This document shows, one piece after another, positions 1 to 8,168 of a DNA stretch of 32,045 nt. The first letter of the stretch is position 1. Every line of letters begins with the position of its first letter. This DNA is from Vicinamibacteria bacterium (GTDB lineage: Bacteria; Acidobacteriota; Vicinamibacteria; Vicinamibacterales; UBA8438). Made by a program: the position numbers and the translations under genes. Below the pieces are notes generated by a model. The model worked only from the letters and a program-made list of their open reading frames with translations, did no database searches and was not told the DNA's origin. The DNA lies in assembly GCA_022820675.1 (NCBI GenBank), contig JAJEFC010000008.1, positions 1 through 32,045 of the forward strand, in the 5' to 3' direction.

Positions 1-135
1 CCAGCCCCGCGGCGCGCGACGCCTGCACGGCGGCAGCGCGCCCTGCCCAATCCGTGTCTCGAACCGCCGCGCCCCTCAACGCCCGCGCGCCCCCGCCGCC
101 AGCCCCGCGGCGCGCGACTCCTGCACGGCGGCGGC
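1..135 (-). repeat. Duplicated larC 3' tail (positions 1-37 and 99-135)
   Basis: Positions 1-37 repeat positions 99-135 at an offset of 98 bp, with two mismatches by eye. The 99-135 copy lies inside the larC coding sequence and encodes the C-terminal residues AAAVQESRAAGL. On the minus strand the 1-37 copy reads AAAVQASRAAGL, beyond the larC stop codon. This looks like a small local duplication of the gene's 3' end. The outer boundary cannot be seen because the window starts inside the copy. Confidence 0.7.
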
Positions 136-1287
136 GTGGACCTCCTTGACGGACACGCGGTGCTCGCGGGCCGCGCGGGCGCAGTCGTCGAACTCCGGGG
201 CCACGTTGACCACCGAGGCGCCGCGCCGCGCCACCTTGCATCGTATCTCGCCGTAGCCCGTCGCCACCGGCACGATCTCGCGCGCCAGCACCTCCCGGGT
301 CACCTCCCCGTAGCGGAGGCCGATGGTGCTCGTCTCCCGGAACAGGGCCGCGCAGACGGCTTCCCGGCGCCCCGGCGGCGCGAGGACGGTGACGTGCGTC
401 CCCGGGCGGTTCTTCTTCATCTGCACCGGCGTGTAGAACACGTCGAGCGCCCCCGCGTCCTGCAGCCTCTCCATGAGCACGCCGAAGATCTGGGGATTCA
501 TGTCGTCGATCTCGCACTCCACGGAGACCACCCGCTCGCCGGAGACGCCGTCGTCCGCCTCCCCGACGAGGACCCGCAGCACGTTGGGATGCCCGCGGGG
601 GTCGCGCGACCCCGCCCCGTAGCCGATGCGCTCGATGCGCATCGGCGGCAGCGGGCCGTACTCGCCCGCGAACTCCGACACCAGCAACGCGCCGGTCGGG
701 GTCAGCAGCTCGCCTCCCGGCGGCCCCGCGTACACCGGCGCCCCCTTGATCAGCTCCGCCGTCGCCGGCGCCGGCACCGGCATCGTCCCGTGGGCGCAGG
801 GTACGCTGCCGCTGCCGACGTTCACGGCCGAGGCGACGATGCGCTCCGCCCCGAACCACTCCAGCGCGAAGACCCCGCCGACCACGTCGACGATCGAGTC
901 GAGCGCCCCCACCTCGTGCAGGTGCACCTTCTCCACCGGCATCCGGTGTATGGCCGCCTCGGTCTCGGCGAGGCGCCGGAACAGCCGGGCCGCCCGCGCC
1001 CGCGACGCATCGGCCAGCGCCGACCGCTCGACCAGCTTCAGGATGCCGGAGAGATGGCGGTGCGGATGGCCGCCGCCGTCAGGGGCCGTCTCCGTCACCG
1101 TGAACTTCGTGGCCGCCACCCCGGAGCGGGTCACCGGCTCGGCCGAGACGGCGCACTCGTCGCCGAGGGCCAGGCTCCCCAGGGCCTCCCGGAGGCGCTC
1201 GAAGGGCAGCCCCGCATCGAGCAGGGCGCCGATGAGCATGTCGCCCGACGCGCCGGAGAAACAGTCGAGGTAGAGAATCCTCCCCAT
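76..1287 (-). CDS. larC: LarC, nickel-pincer cofactor biosynthesis protein (single ORF)
   Basis: LarC is the CTP-dependent enzyme that inserts nickel into the pyridinium dithiocarboxylate mononucleotide to finish the nickel-pincer cofactor used by lactate racemase and other LarA-type racemases. The protein is about 403 residues and begins MGRILYLDCFSGASGDM, the typical family N-terminus. A His-rich stretch (HPHRHLSGIL), VHLHEVGALDSIVD, TPTGALL and EIDDMNPQ followed by MKKNRPG complete the expected order. The start at 1287 is chosen because the upstream in-frame extension is low-complexity Gly/Ala and unlike the family. In lactobacilli the gene is split into larC1/larC2 by a programmed frameshift; here it is one uninterrupted frame. 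No larA, larB or larE is in the window, so the cofactor's user is not visible. Confidence 0.93.
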   Translation of the reverse strand: MGRILYLDCFSGASGDMLIGALLDAGLPFERLREALGSLALGDECAVSAEPVTRSGVAATKFTVTETAPDGGGHPHRHLSGILKLVERSALADASRARAARLFRRLAETEAAIHRMPVEKVHLHEVGALDSIVDVVGGVFALEWFGAERIVASAVNVGSGSVPCAHGTMPVPAPATAELIKGAPVYAGPPGGELLTPTGALLVSEFAGEYGPLPPMRIERIGYGAGSRDPRGHPNVLRVLVGEADDGVSGERVVSVECEIDDMNPQIFGVLMERLQDAGALDVFYTPVQMKKNRPGTHVTVLAPPGRREAVCAALFRETSTIGLRYGEVTREVLAREIVPVATGYGEIRCKVARRGASVVNVAPEFDDCARAAREHRVSVKEVHAAAVQESRAAGLAAGARGR

Positions 1288-1618
1288 GGGTTCCTGGAAG
1301 TCCCTCGCCGGCGCACTGCCGCCCGCGTCGCCGCCGCCATCGTCGCCGCCGGCTCCGCCCGGACCCGCCAAGCCCCCTGCGCGGTTCCGCCGCGCAGCCG
1401 CCCGGGACAGTGACGGGAACTACCTTGCCACCTGCCCGACGCAGGAGCTGCCGAAGACCGGCTGCATCCGGGGTGCAGTTGGCGACCTCATGTTCATCAC
1501 TGTCCCTGCTGGCCCGTCACGTCCCATCGTTCGGACTCGGACATGGGTTTGCAGCGCGCCATCGTTGATGAATCACAGCGCCCCACGCCCGAACATCCAG
1601 TCGTGACAGAGCACTAGA
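1288..1618. other. Intergenic region between radC and larC, no gene seen
   Basis: Both flanking genes read on the minus strand, so this 331-bp stretch should hold the radC 3' end and the larC promoter. It is less GC-rich than its surroundings from about 1440 to 1618. A plus-strand frame at 1286-1606 has poor Pro/Ala-rich composition and no recognisable family. I see no clear hairpin terminator or RNA gene. Confidence 0.5.
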
Positions 1619-2287
1619 CTAGATCCGTCCCATCTCCTTGAAGCTGCAGTACTTGGCATCGGCCAGAATCACGTGGTCGACCACTTCGATCCCCATCACC
1701 AGGCCCGCCTCGACCAGCCGCGCGGTCAGGGCCACGTCGTCGCCGCTGGGCGTCGGGTCACCCGACGGGTGATTGTGGAACAGCACTATCGCCGCCGCCC
1801 CCCCGCTCGCCGCGGCCCGGAACACCTCTCGCGGATGAACGAGGCTGGCGTCGAGGGTCCCCGTCGACAGCAGCGCGGTCTTGAGGATGCGGTGCTTCGT
1901 GTCCAGCAGCACGATGCCGAACTGCTCGACGGGGCGGGCGCCGTAGCTCGGGAGCAGGAACGACGCGACCTCCCGTGGAGAACCCAGCCGCTCCCGGTGA
2001 TCCGGCGGCCGCACCAGCGTGCGCCGGCCCAGCTCGACGGCGGCGAGCACTTGCGCCGCCTTCGCCGCCCCGAGTCCCTTCAGGCGACACAGATCGCCGA
2101 GGGACTGCCGCGTCAACCCGTGCACGCCCTGCACCGCGGCCAGGACCCGGTTCGAGACGTCGATTGCGTTCGCGTCGCGGAACCCGTGACCGAGGACGAT
2201 CGCCAGCAACTCGTTGTCGCCCAGACCTGACGGCCCGAGACGCTCGAGCTTTTCGCGGGGTCGGTCGTGGAGAGCGAGTGCCTTCAT
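1619..2287 (-). CDS. radC: RadC family protein (JAB/MPN metalloprotease fold)
   Basis: This is a 222-residue protein of usual RadC length. The N-terminal half carries a helix-hairpin-helix-like segment (LCRLKGLGAAKAAQ), which in this family resembles DNA-binding HhH modules. The C-terminal half is the JAB/MPN domain with the complete JAMM zinc motif HNHPSGDPTPSGDD (HxH, seven residues, then SxxD). The historical link to DNA repair is weak and the cellular role of RadC proteins is still unclear. The start at 2287 gives MKALALHDRPREKLERLG, matching the conserved opening of the family. It lies between the gene-end module behind dapF and larC, all on the same strand. Confidence 0.93.
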   Translation of the reverse strand: MKALALHDRPREKLERLGPSGLGDNELLAIVLGHGFRDANAIDVSNRVLAAVQGVHGLTRQSLGDLCRLKGLGAAKAAQVLAAVELGRRTLVRPPDHRERLGSPREVASFLLPSYGARPVEQFGIVLLDTKHRILKTALLSTGTLDASLVHPREVFRAAASGGAAAIVLFHNHPSGDPTPSGDDVALTARLVEAGLVMGIEVVDHVILADAKYCSFKEMGRI

Positions 2288-2725
2288 CGTACCACACGGC
2301 GGGGCCGCAGGCCGGCCCGGTCGGTCGCCGGCTCCTCACGGCCGGCCGCCACCTCGAGTCGTCTGCAAGAACCGGGCACACATGTGGTGGGAAGCGAGGC
2401 TCCGCGCGGTTGCGGCAGGAATGCCGCAGGAATAGCGTCTCCATTCGAGGGTGATCGCCGGCGGCGTCCCGCCCCAACGGCGCCGACGTACGCGTACGAT
2501 GCGCGCAGGCGCCCCGATTCGGATTGCGGGTGCTGCACTCAATCCCGCCTCCGGCCCCGTCCGCGGCACCCGACCGGCCGGGAAGCCCGCCCAGCTTCGC
2601 CGACGGCTCCGCTCGGCGTCCGACCGACCCTCCGGGAGTCGGCGCCGTTCCCCGACTCCCGGCCCGCCCGTCGCCACCGGCGGCCCCGCTCGGCGTCCGA
2701 CCAACCCTCCGGGAGTCGGTGAGTC
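2288..2725. other. Intergenic region between dapF and radC holding repeat modules
   Basis: This 438-bp gap has no convincing gene. Its dapF-proximal part (2583-2721) is two tandem copies of the gene-end module described separately. The part next to radC (2288-2580) should hold the radC promoter. I see no RNA gene there. Frames on both strands are Arg/Pro-rich and match no family. Confidence 0.5.
2583..2721 (-). repeat. Gene-end module M1, two tandem copies behind dapF
   Basis: On the minus strand, starting four bases after the dapF stop, the sequence contains two copies of a tail with the core GGACGCCGAGCGG followed by GCCG and GGCGA. Between them is a perfect 11-bp inverted repeat, CCGGGAGTCGG at 2632-2642 and CCGACTCCCGG at 2652-2662, with a 9-nt loop. 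It belongs to the same family as the modules behind the IMPase, aroA, metallophosphoesterase and ccmE genes, and it points in the direction of dapF transcription. Confidence 0.8.
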
Positions 2726-3529
2726 TCAGGGTGCGGGCTCCTCCCCGAGCCAGCGCCCGGTCATGACGATGTCCGCCCACCCCGCAAGCTGGATGCCCTC
2801 TTCCGTCCAGCGCACGCGCTGCACGCCGCCCGGCGAAACCACCTCGACCTCGCGTGACGCGCCGCCGAAGGCCGCGGCCGCCACCGCGCTCGCGCACGCA
2901 CCGGTACCGGACGCGGCGGTCGGACCGACGCCGCGCTCCCAGATGAGTATCCGAATCCGGGACGCCGACTCCACGTCGACCAGCTCGACGTTGGTGCCGT
3001 CGGGGAACGCCGGATGGGTGGCGAGGGCGGCGCCGAGACGGTGGAGGCGGCGCTCGCTCACCTCTCCCCCGAGCACGATGCACTGGGGATTCCCGACCGA
3101 CAGCTCGACGACCTCGACCTGCTCGCCGCCCGCTTCGACCTGCCGTCGACGGAGCCCGACCGGCGAGCCCATGAGGGCGTCGAACGTGGTGCGCCCGCCC
3201 GCCGACTCGACCCTCACCAGTGGTATCGGGCCGGCATCGGTCTCGATGACCGGGCGACCGAGGGAGGGCCGCTCGCGGACGACGATCGCGGCCAGGCAGC
3301 GTACCGCGTTGCCGGACACCTCCGCCCGCCCCCCGTCCGCGTTGTAGAGGACCATCCGGGCGCCGGTCGCGGTGGAGGCGTGGAGGACAAGCCCGTCCGC
3401 CCCCACGCCGGTGTGCCGGTCGCAGAGGCGGCGGGCCAGCGCGGCGCGCCCGGCCTCGACGGTCTGCTCGATGGGAACGAAGAGGAAGTCGTTGCCGTAG
3501 GCGTGGGCCTTGACGAGGTCGAGAGGCAT
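2726..3529 (-). CDS. dapF: Diaminopimelate epimerase, Ser at the first catalytic Cys position
   Basis: DapF interconverts LL- and meso-diaminopimelate for peptidoglycan and lysine synthesis, normally with two catalytic cysteines acting as acid and base. The 267-residue length and the duplicated fold match. The opening KAHAYGNDFLFV, the motif NADGGRAEVSGNAVRC and the second motif ASGTGACASAV are clear. The usual CGN motif reads SGN here, so the first catalytic Cys is Ser72. The second Cys is kept (C212), and another Cys lies at 78. Either the protein belongs to a serine-containing DapF branch or its activity is altered. It follows the barrel-protein gene with a 22-bp gap and probably shares a transcript with ttcA and dtd. 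A gene-end module follows its stop. Confidence 0.88.
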   Translation of the reverse strand: MPLDLVKAHAYGNDFLFVPIEQTVEAGRAALARRLCDRHTGVGADGLVLHASTATGARMVLYNADGGRAEVSGNAVRCLAAIVVRERPSLGRPVIETDAGPIPLVRVESAGGRTTFDALMGSPVGLRRRQVEAGGEQVEVVELSVGNPQCIVLGGEVSERRLHRLGAALATHPAFPDGTNVELVDVESASRIRILIWERGVGPTAASGTGACASAVAAAAFGGASREVEVVSPGGVQRVRWTEEGIQLAGWADIVMTGRWLGEEPAP

Positions 3530-3551
3530 CGCTGGCGGGGTCCGTCTCCGA

Positions 3552-4406
3552 TCAGGGCGCCAATGGGCTCTGGAAGACCCAGGTGAGGCCGACGGTCACG
3601 CCGACCTTGGGATCGAGGGCGGTGAGCCCCGTGAACAAGCCGCCGTCCAGCCGGACCGACCCGCGGGTATGGCGCAGCCCGAAGGTCATGCGGCCGCGGC
3701 TCTCCGTGCCGGGCGGCGGCGTCCCCCGCCGCGTGCTGATGCGCCCGTTGAGCTCGCCGACGATCTCCGAGGCGGCGGTTATCGCCCGGGCCAGCGAGAC
3801 GCCGTAGGTCAGCACGTCGTTCTGGCGGTCGCCACGCGTCGGGTCCGACAGGATGCCCACGCCGATGTTGCCGACGAGGCGAATCGACTGCACGGTCTTG
3901 CCGACGAGCAGCGACTGGAAGAAGTCCATGGTGTCGAGACCGAGCCCCGTCTCGTTGCTGGCGTTCGGCAGCCGCGTCGCGAACCGCAGGCCCACGGCCG
4001 GCATCACCCCGCCTTCGTCGGCCAGCTTGACCTTGGCCCCGATCACGGCGTCCTCCCAGCCCCGCGTCGTGTCGCCGGGAACCTCGACCATGTGCGCCAG
4101 CGGGGCGTCGAACCGCTCGGAGATGACGAGGCGGCTGATGGACACCGCCTCGAGCTGGATCTCGGCCCGGGACCCCATGCCGAAGCTCAACCCGAGGCGC
4201 GGCCACCGCAGGAGCTGCCCCTGGAGCCCCGCTACGGGAAAGATGTGGTTCCAGGTGTTGTCGACGCCCGCCTCCAGAAGCACGAGGCCGTCCCCGACGG
4301 GCTCGGGGTCCTCGGTCAGCAGCGGCCGCTGCTGGGCCGCCCCCGCCCCCGCGACCAGGCAGAACCCAATCACCCACCCCGCCAGACGCGTCAACCTGCC
4401 GCTCAT
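3552..4406 (-). CDS. Predicted outer-membrane beta-barrel protein
   Basis: This 284-residue protein has an N-terminal signal peptide (basic MSGRLTRLAGW, then a hydrophobic stretch ending AGAGAAQ, cleavage near residue 24). The mature part alternates polar and hydrophobic residues and is rich in Gly and aromatic residues, as expected for an outer-membrane barrel. It ends in a strand-like segment with VGLTWVFQSPL. It resembles the 'MetA-pathway of phenol degradation' / transporter-like barrel group, an assignment by style rather than by a decisive motif. It starts 12 bp after the dtd stop, so the two genes are probably co-transcribed. The substrate is unknown. Confidence 0.7.
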   Translation of the reverse strand: MSGRLTRLAGWVIGFCLVAGAGAAQQRPLLTEDPEPVGDGLVLLEAGVDNTWNHIFPVAGLQGQLLRWPRLGLSFGMGSRAEIQLEAVSISRLVISERFDAPLAHMVEVPGDTTRGWEDAVIGAKVKLADEGGVMPAVGLRFATRLPNASNETGLGLDTMDFFQSLLVGKTVQSIRLVGNIGVGILSDPTRGDRQNDVLTYGVSLARAITAASEIVGELNGRISTRRGTPPPGTESRGRMTFGLRHTRGSVRLDGGLFTGLTALDPKVGVTVGLTWVFQSPLAP

Positions 4407-4418
4407 CCCTCTCCCCGT

Positions 4419-4868
4419 TCAGAATGCCTTCCCGGTGTCGAGGAGTATCGTCACCGGCCCGTCGTTGACGGAGTCGACCGCCATGTGCGCCTGAAACACC
4501 CCGGTCTCGACAGGGACCCCCCGATCGCGGAACCGCCGGACGAGCTCGTCGTACACGGGGCGCGCTTCTTCCGGACGCGCGGCCGCGTCGAACGAGGGAC
4601 GCCGCCCCCGACGACAGTCTCCGTAGAGCGTGAACTGGGAAACGAGCAGGATGCCCCCGCCGACCTCGCGCACGGAACGGTTCATGCGCCCGTCGTCGTC
4701 CGGAAAGACGCGCAGCCCGACGACCTTGTCGACCAGATACGACACGGCGTCGCGCCCGTCGTCGCGTGCAATCCCCACCAACACCAGCAGCCCGTGCCGA
4801 ATGCTGCCCACCGTCCTCTCGTCGACGACGACCCGGGCCGAGGTCACCCGCTGAACGACCGCTCGCAT
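4419..4868 (-). CDS. dtd: D-aminoacyl-tRNA deacylase
   Basis: Dtd removes D-amino acids (and glycine from tRNA-Ala) from mischarged tRNAs. The protein is 149 residues, the usual length, and opens MRAVVQRVTSARVVVD. The conserved SQFTLYGD motif is present at about residue 77, and the C-terminal cross-subunit Gly-cisPro region appears as NDGPVTILLDTGK. A Shine-Dalgarno-like AGGAA lies five bases before the ATG. It sits between ttcA and a barrel-protein gene on the same strand, and the downstream gap is only 12 bp. Confidence 0.95.
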   Translation of the reverse strand: MRAVVQRVTSARVVVDERTVGSIRHGLLVLVGIARDDGRDAVSYLVDKVVGLRVFPDDDGRMNRSVREVGGGILLVSQFTLYGDCRRGRRPSFDAAARPEEARPVYDELVRRFRDRGVPVETGVFQAHMAVDSVNDGPVTILLDTGKAF

Positions 4869-4964
4869 CGGTTTCCTGAAGCCCGCGCGCTCCCGGAGCC
4901 CGCGCGGATCGGCGCCCGCGGGACGCCCGAGCGGGAAACGCGGCGCGCACGCATCGCGGCGCGT

Positions 4965-5795
4965 TCAGACGACCGCCGCCTCGCCGGACGGGGACGGCGC
5001 CGCCGGAAGGGATGCGGCCACGCCCGCCCGGAGCTCCGCCACCGGGTTCAGGCGCCGATCGAGCAGGTGGCGCCCCGCGACGTTGCCGAGCGCCTTCAGC
5101 ATCGACTGCTTCACGCCCGGATGCTCCCGTTCGAGGTCGAGCAGAAGCCGCTTGACGCGCTGCCGCTGCAGCCCCAGATCGCCGCAGACCGGGCAGCAGC
5201 AGCCGATCACGGGCAGGCCCGCCTCCCGAGTGTAGTCCCGCGCCTCCTCCTCGCTGACGTAGACCAGGGGGCGAACCACGACGTGGCGTCGATCGTCGGA
5301 CACCAGCCGGGCCGGCATCGCCTTCAGGGCCCCGGCGAAGAACAGGTTCAGCAGCAGGGTCTCGATGAAGTCGTCGGCGTGATGCCCGAGGGCGATCTTG
5401 GTCGCTCCCACCTCGCCGGCGATCCGGTACAGGACGCCGCGCCGGAGGCGGGCGCAGAGCGAGCAGGGGGTCGCCCGCTCGTCGAGCTTGTCGTCGATGA
5501 TCGCGCCGATCGTGGTGTGCTCGATCCGCAGCTCCCAGCCCCGCTCCGCGCAGGCCCGCTCTATCTCGTCGTGCCGGTAGTCGCGGTAGCCGGAGTGGAC
5601 GTTCACCGCCACCAGGGTGAAGTCGACCGGCGCCCGACGCCTGAGCGCGTCCAGCAGTTGCATCAGGGCCCAACTGTCCTTGCCGCCGGACAGGCCGACC
5701 ATGACCCGATCGCCGTCCTCGATGAGCTCGAAGTCGACGATGGCCCTGGTCACCTTGCGGGCCAGCTTCTTCTCGAGGGCGCTCTCGTAGGCCAT
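4965..5795 (-). CDS. ttcA: tRNA 2-thiocytidine(32) synthetase TtcA-like PP-loop protein
   Basis: TtcA thiolates cytidine 32 in certain tRNAs using ATP and an oxygen-sensitive [4Fe-4S] cluster. The 276-residue protein has the PP-loop ATP motif SGGKDS near residue 34, the CSLC pair in the middle (DERATPCSLC) and the later CCCPVCG cluster. The ALGHHADD motif of the N-type ATP pyrophosphatases is also present. The start at 5795 (MAYESALEKKLARKV) gives a normal family N-terminus; the open frame continues upstream only because of GC bias. The C-terminal 25 residues are Ala/Pro-rich and not conserved. A -10-like TATCAT on the minus strand (5892-5897) could serve this gene, but it is weak. Confidence 0.92.
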   Translation of the reverse strand: MAYESALEKKLARKVTRAIVDFELIEDGDRVMVGLSGGKDSWALMQLLDALRRRAPVDFTLVAVNVHSGYRDYRHDEIERACAERGWELRIEHTTIGAIIDDKLDERATPCSLCARLRRGVLYRIAGEVGATKIALGHHADDFIETLLLNLFFAGALKAMPARLVSDDRRHVVVRPLVYVSEEEARDYTREAGLPVIGCCCPVCGDLGLQRQRVKRLLLDLEREHPGVKQSMLKALGNVAGRHLLDRRLNPVAELRAGVAASLPAAPSPSGEAAVV

Positions 5796-5962
5796 GACTG
5801 CGCTGTCGGGATGTCGTGCCGCGGACCGGTCCGCCGGGCGGTGAGGCGCGAGCCCGCGAACGCGCTCGCCGGGCCGCGACGCTCCTAGCTCATGATACGA
5901 CGAAAGCGGCGGGGGCGAAGCATGGCGAAGCAGTCCACGCCGTTCTGCGCCCGGGCGCCGCA

Positions 5963-7849
5963 TCAGTCGAGGAACGCCTGAGACCAGCGCTCGAGCACCA
6001 TCAGGCCGAACAGGAGACGGGCATGGTCGCGGCGGCCCGCGAGATGCTCGTCGATCCGGCGGGTGACCTCGCCGGGCTCGAACCAGCCCCGCCGCCGCAC
6101 CTGGTCGGGCCCCAGGAGGTCCTGCATCGTCGGGGCCCACTGCTGCCGCAGCCAGGTCCGCGTGGGCATGAAGAACCCCGCCGTCGGCCGCCGCAGCGTC
6201 GACTCCGGCAGGAGCGGGCGCAGCGCGAGCTTGAGGACGTGCTGGCGGTCGCCGTTCCGGATCTTCAGGGAGCCGGGCATCGAGAACGCCAGCTCCATGA
6301 CGTCGACGTCGAGGAAGGGCGCCCGCGTCTCCAGGGAAGTCGCCATGCTCAGCCGGTCGACGGCCGCGAGCAGGTCGTCGCTCAGGAACACCATGAGGTC
6401 CGCGTACAACTGCCGGTTGAGGAGGTCGTCGGTGTGCGCGCCCTGCAGATGGCGGCGAATCGGCGCGTACACGTCGCTGTCGACGAGGGCCCGGCGCAGG
6501 GCCGGCGTGTAGATGCGCCGCTTCTCGGGAACGTCGAGGACCGTCATCCACCGGTAGTGCGCGATGTTCTCGGGGCCCGTCGCCAGCCCCCGGGCGAAGC
6601 GGCGCAGCCGGTTGATGACCCCCCGCTTCTTCTCGCTGTGCGGCAGCAGGGCGGTCGCCGCCGAGAGCAGCCGCAACGCCGCGTCGGGCGCCAGCTTCGA
6701 GACGCGCCGCGCCAGCGCCTCGGTCCGGTAGGTCCGGTAGCCGCCGAAGAGCGCGGCCCCCCCGCTGCCGGACAGGGCCGTGGTCACGTGCTGGCGGGCG
6801 ATCTGGGACACCAGGAAGATCGGGAACGACGAGGCGTCGGCGAACGGCTGATCGAAATGGGCCGCCACGCGCTCGAACAGCGTGGGGAGGTCGGGGTCGA
6901 CCACCGCCTCCCGGTGGTCGGTCCCGAAGTGGGACGCCACCGCCCGGCCCTGGGGCAGCTCGTCGTAGCCGGCGGCGTCGAAGCCCAGGCTGAAGGTGGC
7001 GACCGGCTGCTCGGCCGCCGTCGCCATCAGGCCGACGACGGCGCTCGAATCGACGTCTCCCCCCATGAACGCGCCGAGGGGCACGTCCGACATCATCTGG
7101 GCGGCGACCGCCCGCGACAGCGACTCGCGGAGCGCCGACGCCGCCTCGTCGTCGCTCCAGCTCCGGACCGGCACCGAGGCCGGGTCCCAGTACCGCTCGA
7201 TCTTCACGGAGCCGCGCTCGTAGAGCAGGTAGTGGGCCGGGGGCAGGCTGCGGACGTCGGCGAAGATGGTCCGGGGGTTCAGCACGTACCCGTAGGTCAG
7301 GAACTGATCCAGCGCCTCGAAGTCCATCTCCCGGGACGCTTCCGGCCGCAGGAGCAGGGCCTTCATCTCGGAGCCGAACAGGAGCCGTTGCGGGGTCTGC
7401 GCGTAGAAGAGAGGCTTCTCGCCGGCCCGATCGCGGCCGGCGAAGAAGCGGCGGTTGTTGGCGTCCCACAACGCGAAGGCGAACATGCCGCGCAGGCGGG
7501 TCACCACGTCGACGCCGAACGCCTCGTAGCCGTGCAGGATGACCTCGACGTCGGACCGGCTCCGGAACCGGTGGCCCCTCCCGACGAGCTCCCGGCGCAG
7601 CTCGGCGTGGTTGTAGATCTCCCCGTTCGCCACGAGATGCGTCGACCCGTCCTCGCTCGAGAATGGCTGCTGCCCGTTGCGGAGGTCGATGATCGGCAGC
7701 CGCCGCATGCCGAGGCCCACGCCCGGCCGGACGAGCTGGCCGTGCTGGTCGGGCCCCCGATGGCGCAGGGTCTCGACCATGCGATTGACCTGGGTCGGAT
7801 CCACCGGGCGGTCCGGGTCACGTTCGACGATGCCGGCGATACCGGACAT
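5963..7849 (-). CDS. Asparagine synthetase B-like protein with altered active-site motifs
   Basis: The 628-residue protein has full AsnB architecture: an N-terminal class II glutamine amidotransferase domain (about 1-210) and a C-terminal ATP-pyrophosphatase synthetase domain. RHRGPD, NGEIYN and RSDVEVI identify the first domain; DVPLGAF, the PP-loop region and LFGGY identify the second. The overall style is closest to the amidotransferases found in exosortase/exopolysaccharide loci. Key residues are changed. The nucleophile Cys2 is Ser (MSGIAGIV). The loop SGGxDSS reads GGDVDSS (263-269). The motif SGDGGDEL reads SGSGGAAL (S362, A365, A366), and the usual DEPF reads DQPF (Q334). Glutamine hydrolysis is therefore unlikely and ATP activation doubtful. 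It is either a pseudoenzyme or has new chemistry. It diverges from the AlgJ-like/DegT pair. Confidence 0.88.
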   Translation of the reverse strand: MSGIAGIVERDPDRPVDPTQVNRMVETLRHRGPDQHGQLVRPGVGLGMRRLPIIDLRNGQQPFSSEDGSTHLVANGEIYNHAELRRELVGRGHRFRSRSDVEVILHGYEAFGVDVVTRLRGMFAFALWDANNRRFFAGRDRAGEKPLFYAQTPQRLLFGSEMKALLLRPEASREMDFEALDQFLTYGYVLNPRTIFADVRSLPPAHYLLYERGSVKIERYWDPASVPVRSWSDDEAASALRESLSRAVAAQMMSDVPLGAFMGGDVDSSAVVGLMATAAEQPVATFSLGFDAAGYDELPQGRAVASHFGTDHREAVVDPDLPTLFERVAAHFDQPFADASSFPIFLVSQIARQHVTTALSGSGGAALFGGYRTYRTEALARRVSKLAPDAALRLLSAATALLPHSEKKRGVINRLRRFARGLATGPENIAHYRWMTVLDVPEKRRIYTPALRRALVDSDVYAPIRRHLQGAHTDDLLNRQLYADLMVFLSDDLLAAVDRLSMATSLETRAPFLDVDVMELAFSMPGSLKIRNGDRQHVLKLALRPLLPESTLRRPTAGFFMPTRTWLRQQWAPTMQDLLGPDQVRRRGWFEPGEVTRRIDEHLAGRRDHARLLFGLMVLERWSQAFLD

Positions 7850-8168
7850 GGGCAGGCTGGAGAAAGGGCGAAGCCGCCGGCCGGACCGGCGCCGGCCGTG
7901 CGCGGACGCGACGATGGTACAATGGTCGCCGCCTGTAATCACCAGTTTCTTGTGCGAAGTGCGGTGGCTCGCTACGCTTCCCCGGTTCATTTCTTCCCGC
8001 GCAGCATCGCCGGTCGGTAGGGTCGGGTTTTCGCGAACGGAGAGGTCGACCCCTTTCGGCGGCCCGGCCGGCCGGAAGCAGGATCCGGAGCCCGTGGTGA
8101 ACGACGCAGCCCGGCGGGAAGCGCCACCGCTCGAGTGCAGCGGGGACTCTCGCCGCGTGCTCCCGACC
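7850..8168. promoter_or_regulatory. Divergent intergenic region between asnB-like and algJ-like genes
   Basis: This 319-bp gap separates two divergent genes and must contain promoters for both. A less GC-rich patch at about 7910-8000 is the likely promoter zone. TACAAT on the plus strand at 7918-7923 is a possible -10 hexamer, but no good -35 partner is visible. No gene or RNA is recognisable. Confidence 0.35.

Noticed and set aside
1286..1606. Plus-strand 106-codon ORF upstream of larC
   Set aside because: Pro/Ala/Ser-rich, partly antisense to the larC start, and no family resemblance.
2583..2721. Gene-end modules considered as insertion sequences or MITEs
   Set aside because: No transposase, no target-site duplications visible, and strict co-orientation with upstream genes argues against random insertion, though a mobile origin cannot be excluded.
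3510..5888. A 792-codon plus-strand open frame across ttcA, dtd, barrel and dapF genes
   Set aside because: It spans four recognised genes on the other strand and has composition typical of an antisense shadow.
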